This document shows, one piece after another, positions 35,671 through 42,507 of a stretch of 42,507 nt of DNA. Every line of letters begins with the position of its first letter. Position 1 is the stretch's first letter. The notes below the pieces were generated by a model. It was not told where the DNA came from, ran no database searches, and saw nothing but the letters and a program-made list of their open reading frames with translations. The translations under genes were made by a program, and so were the position numbers. The stretch comes from an uncultured Chloroflexota bacterium (GTDB lineage: Bacteria > Chloroflexota > Anaerolineae > Anaerolineales > Villigracilaceae), in contig CAIWRB010000162.1 of NCBI GenBank assembly GCA_903914955.1, forward strand, positions 1 to 42,507, in the 5' to 3' direction.

Positions 35671-36837
35671 ATGATTCGCTTCTTAACTGCTGGAGAATCC
35701 CACGGCCCATCGTTAACATCCATTCTCGATGGTATGCCCGCGGGACTTCTCGTCACAGCTGAAATTATTAACAAAGAACTCGCCCGTCGTCAGCAGGGAT
35801 ATGGTTCAGGCGGACGCATGAAAATTGAAAAAGACACTGTTCAAATCCTTGGCGGTGTAATGGGCGGCGAAACTACAGGTGCGCCGATCGCTTTGCTTGT
35901 GCAAAACGATGACCATGCCAAATGGAAAGGCAAAGCCATCGAGCCGATGACCGCCCCGCGCCCAGGTCACGCAGATCTAACAGGTGCAGTCAAATATGGA
36001 TACAATGACCTGCGTCCCGCGCTCGAACGTGCGTCAGCTCGTGAGACAACCATGCGCGTTGCGGCTGGCGCGGTCTGCAAACATTTCCTCGCGCAATTTG
36101 GAATCATCGTTGGCGGATATGTTTCATCCATTGGCGGGGTGCAAACTGATTTTGGCGAGATGCCTTACGAAGAACGCTTCGCCCGCGCCGAAGAATCAGA
36201 AGTGCGCTGTCCCATTGAATCGTCTGCGAAAAAAATGCGGGATGAAATCGAGAAGACCATTCACGGCAAAAATACATTGGGCGGCGTGCTCGAAATTGTT
36301 GCGCTCAATCTACCTGTGGGCCTGGGCAGTTTCGTTCAATGGGATCGCCGCCTCGAAGCAAAACTTGCATTGGCAGTTATGAGTGTTCAAGCAATAAAAG
36401 GAGTCGAAGTCGGCGATGCTTTCGAGAATACTCGTTTATCTGGAACCCAAGCTCACGACCCGATCAACTTGCAACTTTCAAACCTTCAACGTTCAACCAA
36501 CAGAGCAGGCGGAATCGAAGGTGGAATATCTAATGGACAGCCGATCATCATTCGCGCAGCAATGAAACCAATTGCCACCACGCTTCTTCCCCAGCCGACA
36601 GTTGATCTGGCGTCAGGGGCAGAATCTCCCACCAAATATGAACGCTCTGATTTTTGTCCCGTTCCACGCGCTGTGCCTATTCTTGAAGCCATGGTTGCCT
36701 TTGTTCTGGCAGATGCGCTCATCGAAAAACTCGGCGGCGACTCGATGAACGAGATGAAATCAAGATATAAGTCTCTCAGAAAAGCCACTCTCGAAGATTT
36801 GCAAATGGATAATAATCCGCATGTGTTTTGGGAATAA
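35671..36837 (+). CDS. aroC: Chorismate synthase
   Basis: A 388-residue FMN-dependent chorismate synthase. GESHGPSLTSILDGMPAGL, QGYGSGGRMKIE, PRPGHADLTGAVKYGYNDLRPALERASARET, TNRAGGIEGGISNG and RSDFCPVPRAVPILEAMVAF match the family. The segment INLQLSNLQRS, just before TNRAGG, differs from the usual acidic-aromatic turn and is encoded by a CAACTTTCAAACCTTCAACG tract, again like the intergenic repeats. The length at this position is unchanged. GGAGATCTT lies before ATG 35671, 50 bases after aroE. Confidence 0.94.
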   Translation: MIRFLTAGESHGPSLTSILDGMPAGLLVTAEIINKELARRQQGYGSGGRMKIEKDTVQILGGVMGGETTGAPIALLVQNDDHAKWKGKAIEPMTAPRPGHADLTGAVKYGYNDLRPALERASARETTMRVAAGAVCKHFLAQFGIIVGGYVSSIGGVQTDFGEMPYEERFARAEESEVRCPIESSAKKMRDEIEKTIHGKNTLGGVLEIVALNLPVGLGSFVQWDRRLEAKLALAVMSVQAIKGVEVGDAFENTRLSGTQAHDPINLQLSNLQRSTNRAGGIEGGISNGQPIIIRAAMKPIATTLLPQPTVDLASGAESPTKYERSDFCPVPRAVPILEAMVAFVLADALIEKLGGDSMNEMKSRYKSLRKATLEDLQMDNNPHVFWE

Positions 36838-36845
36838 AGTAAAAA

Positions 36846-36890
36846 GGTCATCGCGAGGAGTGCTTTTGCTCTTTGTGACGAAGTAATTTT
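36846..36890. repeat. Degenerate GTCATxGCGAGGAG...GACGAAGTAAT repeat
   Basis: The block GTCATCGCGAGGAGTGC, TTTTGCTCTTTG and TGACGAAGTAATTTT resembles the short repeat GTCATTGCGAGGAGC...GACGAAGCAATC found many times in various bacterial genomes, including Chloroflexota. It fills most of the gap between aroC and aroKB. A second partial match (AGAATCGCAATAACGAA) lies at about 36907-36924. Confidence 0.5.
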
Positions 36891-36933
36891 TTATTTATTA
36901 ATGTGGAGAATCGCAATAACGAATGGAATCACC

Positions 36934-38460
36934 ATGACTCACATCTATCTCTACGGCCCGCCTGGGACAGGTAAATCTACCCTCGGCAAAGAACTTGCTG
37001 ACGATCTCAAGTTACCCTTCATTGACCTTGACCGTGTCATCGAAACAAACGCGGGTATTTCCATTTCACAAATCATGGAACAACAAGGCGAGTCTGTATT
37101 TCGCGACCTTGAATCTTCTGCGTTGAAAAACTTGCTGAATAAAAAACAAAGCATAGTCGCCTTGGGCGGCGGCGCTTTGTTGCGAGAAGAAAACCGAGTC
37201 TTCGCGGAAAGCAACGGCCAGGTTATTTTGCTGATGGCAGATTTATCCACTTTGTTGGAGCGGCTGCGCAATGTTTTTGACACACGTCCTCTTTTGTCTG
37301 GTGACTTGCACGAAAAACTTTCGTCACTATTGGCGAACCGTATTGAGCATTACAACTCTTTCCCTTTCCTGATTCATGTGGATGGTAAAGCTGCCGAGCA
37401 AAACGCGCATCAAATTCAAGTTGCGTTGGGACGATATCACCTCTCTGCAATGGGGGAGTACGATGTTATGGTAGGCCGGGTTTCCGATCTGATTGAGCTG
37501 CCCATGCAAAACCCCATTCTCGTGACCGATGAAAACGTCGCGAAATTTCACGCTGAATCGGTGGTTGCTTCCTTGCGCTCAGCAGGGTTTGAGCCAAAGG
37601 TGGTCACTGTCCCTGCTGGTGAATCATATAAAAATTTGGAAACAATTTCTGCTTTATGGAAATCATTTCTGCAAAATGGACTCGACCGCAAAAGCATTGT
37701 CATCGCCTTGGGCGGCGGCGTGCTGGGTGATATGGCTGGGTTCGCCGCTTCGACGTATATGCGCGGAATTGCGTGGGTGGGTGTGCCAACTACTTTGCTC
37801 TCAATGGTGGACTCGTCGCTCGGCGGCAAGACAGGCTTTGATCTGCCTGAAGGAAAAAATCTCATCGGCGCATTTTATCCGCCGAAACTGGTTTTGGCGG
37901 ACCCGCAATTGCTGATCACATTGCCTGAGGCAGAATTAATCTCTGGCATGGCAGAAGTCGTCAAACACGGAATCATCTCTGACCCCAAATTGTTTTCGTT
38001 GTGTGGACGTGGATTGGATTGGGTGAAAAATAATCTCGAAGAAGTTGTCAAACGCGCAATGGCGGTCAAGATAAAAGTCATCGAGGAAGACCCGTATGAA
38101 AAAGGATTTCGCGCGGCCTTGAATTTAGGTCACACTGTTGGGCACGCGGTCGAACTTGTCAGCAAGTTTAAGTTGCGGCATGGCGAAGCGATTGCGATTG
38201 GCATGGTTGCTGAGGCGAAGTATTCTGTCCAAATTGGGCTGGCATCTGTCGGGTTGGTGGATGCGATAACTGAGTCGCTGTCAGCGCTGGGACTGCCCAT
38301 CCGAATCCCAGAAAATATGCCGCGCGAGGAAATCATCCGCGCGATGCGAGTGGATAAAAAGAAGAACGCGAAAGCCATTCGCTTTGCGCTGCCTGTGGAG
38401 ATCGGCAAAGTTGAATTGGTGGATGTGACGGATTTAGAATTAGTGATCAGTAATAAGTGA
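36934..38460 (+). CDS. aroKB: Fused shikimate kinase / 3-dehydroquinate synthase
   Basis: A 508-residue fusion. AroK (about 1-165) phosphorylates shikimate: P-loop GPPGTGKST near residue 8, FIDLDRVIE, FRDLES, GGGALLREENR. AroB (about 180-508) converts DAHP to 3-dehydroquinate: ALGGGVLGDMAGFAASTYMRG, PTTLLSMVDSSLGGKTG, SGMAEVVKHGI with a metal Glu, NLGHTVGHAVE and RHGEAIAIGM with metal His residues. An upstream in-frame ATG at 36901 is less likely than ATG 36934, which has GGAAT six bases before it. The C-terminal VISNK is encoded by TTAGTGATCAGTAATAAG, resembling a repeat tract after aroF copy one. The same fusion is known from Thermotoga. Confidence 0.94.
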   Translation: MTHIYLYGPPGTGKSTLGKELADDLKLPFIDLDRVIETNAGISISQIMEQQGESVFRDLESSALKNLLNKKQSIVALGGGALLREENRVFAESNGQVILLMADLSTLLERLRNVFDTRPLLSGDLHEKLSSLLANRIEHYNSFPFLIHVDGKAAEQNAHQIQVALGRYHLSAMGEYDVMVGRVSDLIELPMQNPILVTDENVAKFHAESVVASLRSAGFEPKVVTVPAGESYKNLETISALWKSFLQNGLDRKSIVIALGGGVLGDMAGFAASTYMRGIAWVGVPTTLLSMVDSSLGGKTGFDLPEGKNLIGAFYPPKLVLADPQLLITLPEAELISGMAEVVKHGIISDPKLFSLCGRGLDWVKNNLEEVVKRAMAVKIKVIEEDPYEKGFRAALNLGHTVGHAVELVSKFKLRHGEAIAIGMVAEAKYSVQIGLASVGLVDAITESLSALGLPIRIPENMPREEIIRAMRVDKKKNAKAIRFALPVEIGKVELVDVTDLELVISNK

Positions 38461-38467
38461 GGTGAGA

Positions 38468-38902
38468 ATGAAGGTTTTACTTTTGCACGGCCCAAACTTA
38501 AATTTGCTTGGCACACGTGAACCTGAAATTTATGGCTCGCTGACCTTAGATGACATTAATAAAAAGATGATCGCGTTGGGGAAAGAATTGAATGTGGAAG
38601 TGACTTGTGAGCAATCGAATCATGAAGGCGCATTGATCGATGTCCTGCAGGATGCGCGCGCTTGGGCGGATGGCGTGGTGTTTAATCCTGGCGGTTACAC
38701 TCACACCTCCATTGCGCTGCGTGATGCGATTTCTGCGATTCAAATTCCCGTGATCGAAGCGCATCTATCGAACGTGTATGCGCGTGAAGAGCTCCGCCAT
38801 GTTTCGATGATCTCTGCGGTTTGCAAAGGAAAAGTCGTCGGATTTGGCTGGCGGTCTTACGAGTTGGGTTTGCGTGGTCTCATTGATATAATCAAATTGT
38901 GA
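38468..38902 (+). CDS. aroQ: 3-dehydroquinate dehydratase, type II
   Basis: A 144-residue type II dehydroquinase. HGPNLNLLGTREPEIYG with catalytic Tyr22, CEQSNHEGALID, NPGGYTHTSIALRDAI, EAHLSNVYAREELRH and FGWRSYELGLRGL are complete family motifs. GTG 38462 is in frame, but AGGTGAG before ATG 38468 fixes the start. With it all seven shikimate-pathway activities are encoded in this run. The stop overlaps the next start as GTGA. Confidence 0.95.
   Translation: MKVLLLHGPNLNLLGTREPEIYGSLTLDDINKKMIALGKELNVEVTCEQSNHEGALIDVLQDARAWADGVVFNPGGYTHTSIALRDAISAIQIPVIEAHLSNVYAREELRHVSMISAVCKGKVVGFGWRSYELGLRGLIDIIKL
38864..38892 (+). promoter_or_regulatory. Internal promoter at the end of aroQ
   Basis: TTGGGT (38864-38869), a 17-base spacer and TATAAT (38887-38892), ending six bases before GTG 38899. 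It would give a leaderless esterase mRNA independent of the attenuator. Confidence 0.55.
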
Positions 38903-39690
38903 ATACTCAAACCATACAAACTGCTGAACCTTTTTTTCTGCCTGGTAATCGCACAGGGATTTTGCTCATTCATGGATTCACTGGCACGCCCAAAGAAATG
39001 CGCTGGATGGGGGAATCTCTCAACCGTGAATTTGGTTTCACCTGTCTAGGTGTGCGCCTGGCTGGACATGCCACTCGTCCCAAAGATATGATCCGTTCGC
39101 GCTGGACCGATTGGACCGCTTCTGTTGAAGATGGCTACAATCTTCTCGGCGGAACTGTTGACAATATATATCTTGTTGGGCTTTCGATGGGCGGCGCATT
39201 ATCGTTGCTCATTTCGACGAGATTCGCGGCGCGCGTGAAGGGTTTGGTGGCAATTTCTGCGCCGTACGAAATTCCAAATGAACATCCCGCCTGGCAGATA
39301 CAACTCTATAGCTATTTCAAAACGTATATTGAAAAAAATAAAGGTGAGCCGGGTACAGGTTGGTTTGACAAGGAAGCCTACAAAGGTCACGTTTCATATC
39401 CATTAAACCCGATCCGTTCTGCGGCTGAGTTGAAGATATTGCTTGAGAAAATGCGCGCCGCTCTATCGAAAGTAACTGTGCCCGTATTGCTGATCCATTC
39501 AAAAGATGATGCATATGTGCTGCCTGAAAATATGGAGCATATTTACGCGGGACTGGTGAATGCGCCAGACAAGACAAAACTTTACGTGACTGGATCAGGC
39601 CATGTTGTGACTCGTGATGCGGCTCGTCATCAGGTATTCAAAGCTGCCGGGGAATTTATCCACAGAGTGGAGAGTCAAATTGAATCGTAA
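38899..39690 (+). CDS. Alpha/beta hydrolase, carboxylesterase-like
   Basis: A 263-residue serine hydrolase of the Est30/monoglyceride lipase kind. The oxyanion region is LLIHGFTGTPKEM, the nucleophile elbow GLSMGGAL, the acid HSKDDAYV and the catalytic His GSGHVVTRD. Substrate is unknown. The GTG start overlaps the aroQ stop, and a promoter candidate lies just upstream, so it could be expressed both with the operon and alone. The following gene starts within its last codons. Confidence 0.87.
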   Translation: MNTQTIQTAEPFFLPGNRTGILLIHGFTGTPKEMRWMGESLNREFGFTCLGVRLAGHATRPKDMIRSRWTDWTASVEDGYNLLGGTVDNIYLVGLSMGGALSLLISTRFAARVKGLVAISAPYEIPNEHPAWQIQLYSYFKTYIEKNKGEPGTGWFDKEAYKGHVSYPLNPIRSAAELKILLEKMRAALSKVTVPVLLIHSKDDAYVLPENMEHIYAGLVNAPDKTKLYVTGSGHVVTRDAARHQVFKAAGEFIHRVESQIES

Positions 39691-40807
39691 TTTATTTTTT
39701 GTGGCATCCGCTTTATTTCTGTGGGGTTTCGGCGAAGGGATGTTCTTTAATTTTGTGCCAATTTATCTTGATCTTCAATTTCTGTTGAGCAAATATGAAA
39801 TTGGATTGATCCTCGGCGTGTTTGGTTTTTTCATGGCGATCACACACATCCCTGCGGGCCGTCTTGCTGACCGAATTGGGCGCAGACCTTTGCTCGTCGG
39901 CGCGTGGCTGCTTGGCTTGGGTTCGACATTGATCATGGGATTTGCCCAGGCTTTGCCTCTTTTTTTGGTGGGTTTGTTTGCCTATGGTCTGACCGCTTTT
40001 GTTTCATCGCCGCTGGCCAGTTATGTGACCGCTGCGCGCGGCAAGTGGCCTGTGGGGACTGTGCTCTCGCTGACCACTGCGACCTTTGGCATGGGCATGG
40101 TACTGGGGCCGGTTACTGGCGGATGGATCGGCGACCATTACAGCATGCGGATGAGTTTTTATGTTGCGGCAGTTGTGTTTGTTTTTTCAAATTTATTTAT
40201 GGTTCTTATTGAGAAACAGCCGATTGATCATCATGACCCTGATGCCCCGCCGCCAAAATTGAGGAGCAATAAAAAATTTATCACTCTTATAGGCGTTCTT
40301 GTTTTTGCCATTTTTTCAATGTATCTGGCGCAGCCGCTTACACCAATTTTCCTCAAAACTGTACGCGGACTTTCATTGAGTCAGACAGGGTTAGTTTTTA
40401 CAGCGGGTGCATTGGGTAATTCATTACTGGCGCTTGCTTTCAGCCGCGCCAATCCGCGCACAGGATTTTTATTTGCTCAGGTGTTTGTGATTTTATTTGC
40501 CTTGTTCATTTGGAAAGGAACAACCCTGCCTGTTTTTGCATTGGGATATTTTCTGCTGGGCGGATTCCGCGCTGGACGCCCCATGGCGATGGCGCAGGCA
40601 CGTGAGCTCGTCCATGATTCGCAAATGGGAATTACTTATGGAATTATGGAAACTGTCAGCGCGGTGATCTTCATTGTTACGCCGCCCATCGCAGGTTTTT
40701 TATTTGAGCGCGACCCGATGATTCTGTATCCGCTTGCGATTGGTTTGATCGTTGTCTCGATAGTTGTCAGTTCGATTTTTCTGCCGCGAAAGGTGAACCA
40801 TGATTGA
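39680..40807 (+). CDS. Major facilitator superfamily transporter
   Basis: A 375-residue MFS protein with about 11-12 hydrophobic segments. The loop motif GRLADRIGRRPLL after the second segment is the MFS signature. The central loop (IEKQPIDHHDPDAPPPKLRSNKK) separates the halves. An upstream ATG at 39614 would lie in the hydrolase gene. TTG 39680, with GGAGA six bases before it, is preferred. Substrate unknown; a place in an aromatic-synthesis operon might suggest export of a metabolite, but MFS genes are too general to decide. Confidence 0.87.
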   Translation: MNRNLFFVASALFLWGFGEGMFFNFVPIYLDLQFLLSKYEIGLILGVFGFFMAITHIPAGRLADRIGRRPLLVGAWLLGLGSTLIMGFAQALPLFLVGLFAYGLTAFVSSPLASYVTAARGKWPVGTVLSLTTATFGMGMVLGPVTGGWIGDHYSMRMSFYVAAVVFVFSNLFMVLIEKQPIDHHDPDAPPPKLRSNKKFITLIGVLVFAIFSMYLAQPLTPIFLKTVRGLSLSQTGLVFTAGALGNSLLALAFSRANPRTGFLFAQVFVILFALFIWKGTTLPVFALGYFLLGGFRAGRPMAMAQARELVHDSQMGITYGIMETVSAVIFIVTPPIAGFLFERDPMILYPLAIGLIVVSIVVSSIFLPRKVNHD

Positions 40808-41441
40808 AATTGTCTCTCTTACTCTTGGCCCAGTGCAAACAAACGCTTATCTGGTTGCTGACCCTGAAACAAGAGAAGCAGCTGTCATTGATCCATCTTG
40901 GGATGGACACATTATCCTCAAAGCGGCGCAGGATCGCGGCTGGAGAATTGGGCACCTCTGGTACACGCACGCGCATTTCGATCACATAGGCGGCGCAGCG
41001 GCAATTGCGGATGCGCTGAATCCACTGCCACATGTTGCGCTTCATCCCGATGACCACATTCTCTGGCGTGCGGGCGGAGGCGGCGCAAAATTCGGCTTTG
41101 ACATTGACCCCGGCCCCGAACCGACGATTGATTTTCAACAGGGACAAATTCTAAAACTTGGTAACAATGAATTTGAAGTCCGTTATACGCCGGGACATAC
41201 CAAAGGTCATTGTGTGTTGTATGTTGCCAAAGAAAAAATCTGCTTCTGCGGTGATCTAATTTTCAATGGAAGTGTTGGCCGCACCGATCTGCCCGGCGGC
41301 GATTGGGATACATTAGAAGAAAGCATCCGCAGGCAAATTTTCACCATGCCCGATGAAACGAGACTGTTGTCAGGTCATGGAATTGAAACAACAGTTGCGC
41401 ATGAAAAGAAACATAATCCATTTGTGGGAGAGAGCGCTTAA
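40800..41441 (+). CDS. MBL-fold metallo-hydrolase (glyoxalase II-like)
   Basis: A 213-residue metallo-beta-lactamase-fold hydrolase. Motifs are THAHFDHIGG, TPGHTKGHCVLY, FCGDLIFNGSVGRTDLPGG and LLSGHGIETTVAHEKKHNP, giving a full two-metal site. It most resembles hydroxyacylglutathione-hydrolase-like enzymes such as YcbL. The ATG overlaps the MFS stop by eight bases, so it is translationally coupled. Confidence 0.9.
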   Translation: MIEIVSLTLGPVQTNAYLVADPETREAAVIDPSWDGHIILKAAQDRGWRIGHLWYTHAHFDHIGGAAAIADALNPLPHVALHPDDHILWRAGGGGAKFGFDIDPGPEPTIDFQQGQILKLGNNEFEVRYTPGHTKGHCVLYVAKEKICFCGDLIFNGSVGRTDLPGGDWDTLEESIRRQIFTMPDETRLLSGHGIETTVAHEKKHNPFVGESA

Positions 41442-42331
41442 TGAAACGTGCAGTCAGCATCAGCCTTGGAAGTTCGAAGCGTGATAAAAGTGTAACGGTC
41501 AATCTCAATGGGCAGGAAATCCTTGTCGAACGCATCGGCACCGACGGCGATATAGAAAAGGCGCGCCAGATGTATTTGGATCTCGATGGCAAAGTGGATG
41601 CCTTTGGAGTGGGTGGTGTGGATCTATATTTACGTTTGGATGAAAGGGAATATCCACTTCATGCCGCGCTGAAACTTGTCTCTGGTATCAGGCAAACGCC
41701 ACTTTGTGATGGGCGTGGACTCAAGCACACCCTCGAACGACGCGTATTTCAACTTGCAAAGCCTCAACTCGGAGATGTTCACTTCAAGCAGGCTTTTGTT
41801 CCGGTAGCGGTGGATCGGTCCGGCTTGGCCGAAGCAGTTGCCGAGGTCGCAGATAGAACCGTGTTTGGTGATTTGATGGTTGCCTTGGGAGTCCCAATTC
41901 CCATTTATGGGATCCCTGCCTTCAAAAGAGTCGCGAGAGTTATGCTGCCCATCGTCAGTCACTTTCCAATGAGTATGATCTTCTACGGCAGTGACGGCGC
42001 GGAGCAGGAACCGAGGTACACAAAATATTTTGAAGAGTCTGATTTGATCGCAGGTGATTTTCTCTTCATGCGAAAGTATATGCCGAATAATCTATCGGGC
42101 AAAACTATTGTGACGAATACAACGACCGAAGATAATATTGAGTTGTTAAAATCGCGCGGCGTAAAAACTGTCATCACAACCACGCCGCGTTACGATGGCC
42201 GCTCCTTTGGAACGAACATGAATGAAGCCATGCTCACGGCTTATGCGGGCAAAGGAAGAAGGTTGACGGACGATGAGCTGAATGGGCTGATCGATGAGCT
42301 GGGGATAAAGCCGACGGTGATTCAGTTTTAG
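41441..42331 (+). CDS. Conserved protein of unknown function
   Basis: A 296-residue protein starting MKRAVSISLGSSKRDKSV. Its beginning resembles proteins that databases tend to label quinate 5-dehydrogenase, but I see no clear catalytic Lys/Asp pair or Rossmann glycine motif of the AroE type, so the label is doubtful. Readable stretches are VERIGTDGDIEKAR, VDAFGVGGVDLYLR, CDGRGLKHTLERRV, GDLMVALGVPIPIYG and TNTTTEDNIELLKSRGVKTVITTTPRYDGRSFGTNMNEAML. It is coupled to the MBL gene (TAATG) and is the last gene of the aromatic run. A role near quinate or shikimate chemistry is possible from context only. Confidence 0.75.
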   Translation: MKRAVSISLGSSKRDKSVTVNLNGQEILVERIGTDGDIEKARQMYLDLDGKVDAFGVGGVDLYLRLDEREYPLHAALKLVSGIRQTPLCDGRGLKHTLERRVFQLAKPQLGDVHFKQAFVPVAVDRSGLAEAVAEVADRTVFGDLMVALGVPIPIYGIPAFKRVARVMLPIVSHFPMSMIFYGSDGAEQEPRYTKYFEESDLIAGDFLFMRKYMPNNLSGKTIVTNTTTEDNIELLKSRGVKTVITTTPRYDGRSFGTNMNEAMLTAYAGKGRRLTDDELNGLIDELGIKPTVIQF

Positions 42332-42350
42332 AATAGCTTTTGAATCAAAA

Positions 42351-42380
42351 GCAGGATGACCGAGATCATCCTGCTTTTTT
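42351..42380 (+). terminator. Terminator of the aromatic operon
   Basis: GCAGGATGA pairs perfectly with TCATCCTGC around CCGAGA and is followed by six T. It begins 19 bases after the last stop codon. The T run ends exactly where the intron begins. Confidence 0.9.
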
Positions 42381-42507
42381 GTGCGCCCAGCATGGGCGTT
42401 GACTAACGGGTGAAAGACCCATACAGAGGTTGATTGCACCAACTGTTAGCGGAAGGCAAGGGCGTTGTCGTGAGGCAAGGTCTGGAGGAAGCCGGAAGCA
42501 AACCTGC
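42381..42507 (+). mobile_element. Group II intron, probable class IIC, 5' end only
   Basis: The sequence starts GTGCGCCCAGCATGGGCG, the 5' consensus of group II introns (GTGYG). It continues through GGGTGAAAGACCC, CTGTTAG, GGCAAGGG and GGAGGAAGCCGGAAGC to AAACCTGC at the window edge. This order of short conserved blocks follows domain I of the Oceanobacillus-type IIC introns as I remember it. CGCCC/GGGCG and CTAAC/GTTAG stems are visible. The position immediately after the T run of an intrinsic terminator is the known IIC target. The reverse transcriptase ORF and 3' end would lie beyond the window. Confidence 0.82.

Overview
The window reads as a chromosomal segment of a Gram-negative-type or monoderm-like environmental bacterium, most likely Chloroflexota, class Anaerolineae. 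This is inferred from the style of the proteins, not from a marker gene. The pointers are giant PAS/GAF kinases, tandem DAHP synthases of the type with an N-terminal ferredoxin-like domain, an AroK-AroB fusion, DUF433/DUF5615 pairs, remnants of TIR-FGE genes, and several short dispersed repeats inside genes. No rRNA, tRNA or CRISPR array was seen.

Layout. (1) 1-19030, all on the plus strand: a signalling cluster. It holds the 3' end of a GGDEF protein, a CACHE-PAS histidine kinase, a MASE1-PAS-GAF-GGDEF cyclase, a 7TM-PAS-GAF histidine kinase, a double-receiver protein, a 2390-residue hybrid kinase and a receiver-HD-GYP protein. Cyclic di-GMP is the only output that can be read from the domains, and the cluster encodes both its synthesis and its breakdown. 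(2) 19047-20999: a two-way terminator, a convergent R2-like ligand-binding oxidase and a divergent SAM methyltransferase. (3) 21027-24243, minus strand: three genes that fit trans-4-hydroxy-L-proline catabolism (DHDPS-family deaminase, epimerase, FAD oxidase). (4) 24327-25437: two decayed TIR/FGE-sulfatase gene remnants on either side of an intact DUF433-DUF5615 toxin-antitoxin-like pair. (5) 25574-29710: a cupin, rsmG, a DUF4349 lipoprotein, a metallophosphoesterase and coaBC. (6) 29801-42331, plus strand: a complete shikimate/chorismate operon (aroH, two aroF, tyrA, aroA, aroE, aroC, aroKB fusion, aroQ), followed by an esterase, an MFS transporter, an MBL hydrolase and an unassigned protein. 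The operon ends in a strong terminator at 42351-42380. (7) 42381-42507: the first 127 bases of a group II intron of the IIC type, inserted directly after that terminator's T run and cut by the window end.

The strongest regulatory find is the leader of the aromatic operon. A promoter at 29801-29829 is followed by a 24-codon ORF containing the run FYFAYYF and then by an intrinsic terminator. The 5' arm of that terminator can pair instead with GGCCTCCGCTC inside the leader ORF. This is the architecture of Phe/Tyr-responsive ribosome-mediated attenuation, here placed ahead of an operon carrying all seven shikimate-pathway activities plus chorismate mutase and prephenate dehydrogenase. Recurrent TATAAT boxes 6-9 bases before start codons suggest that leaderless mRNAs are common in this genome.
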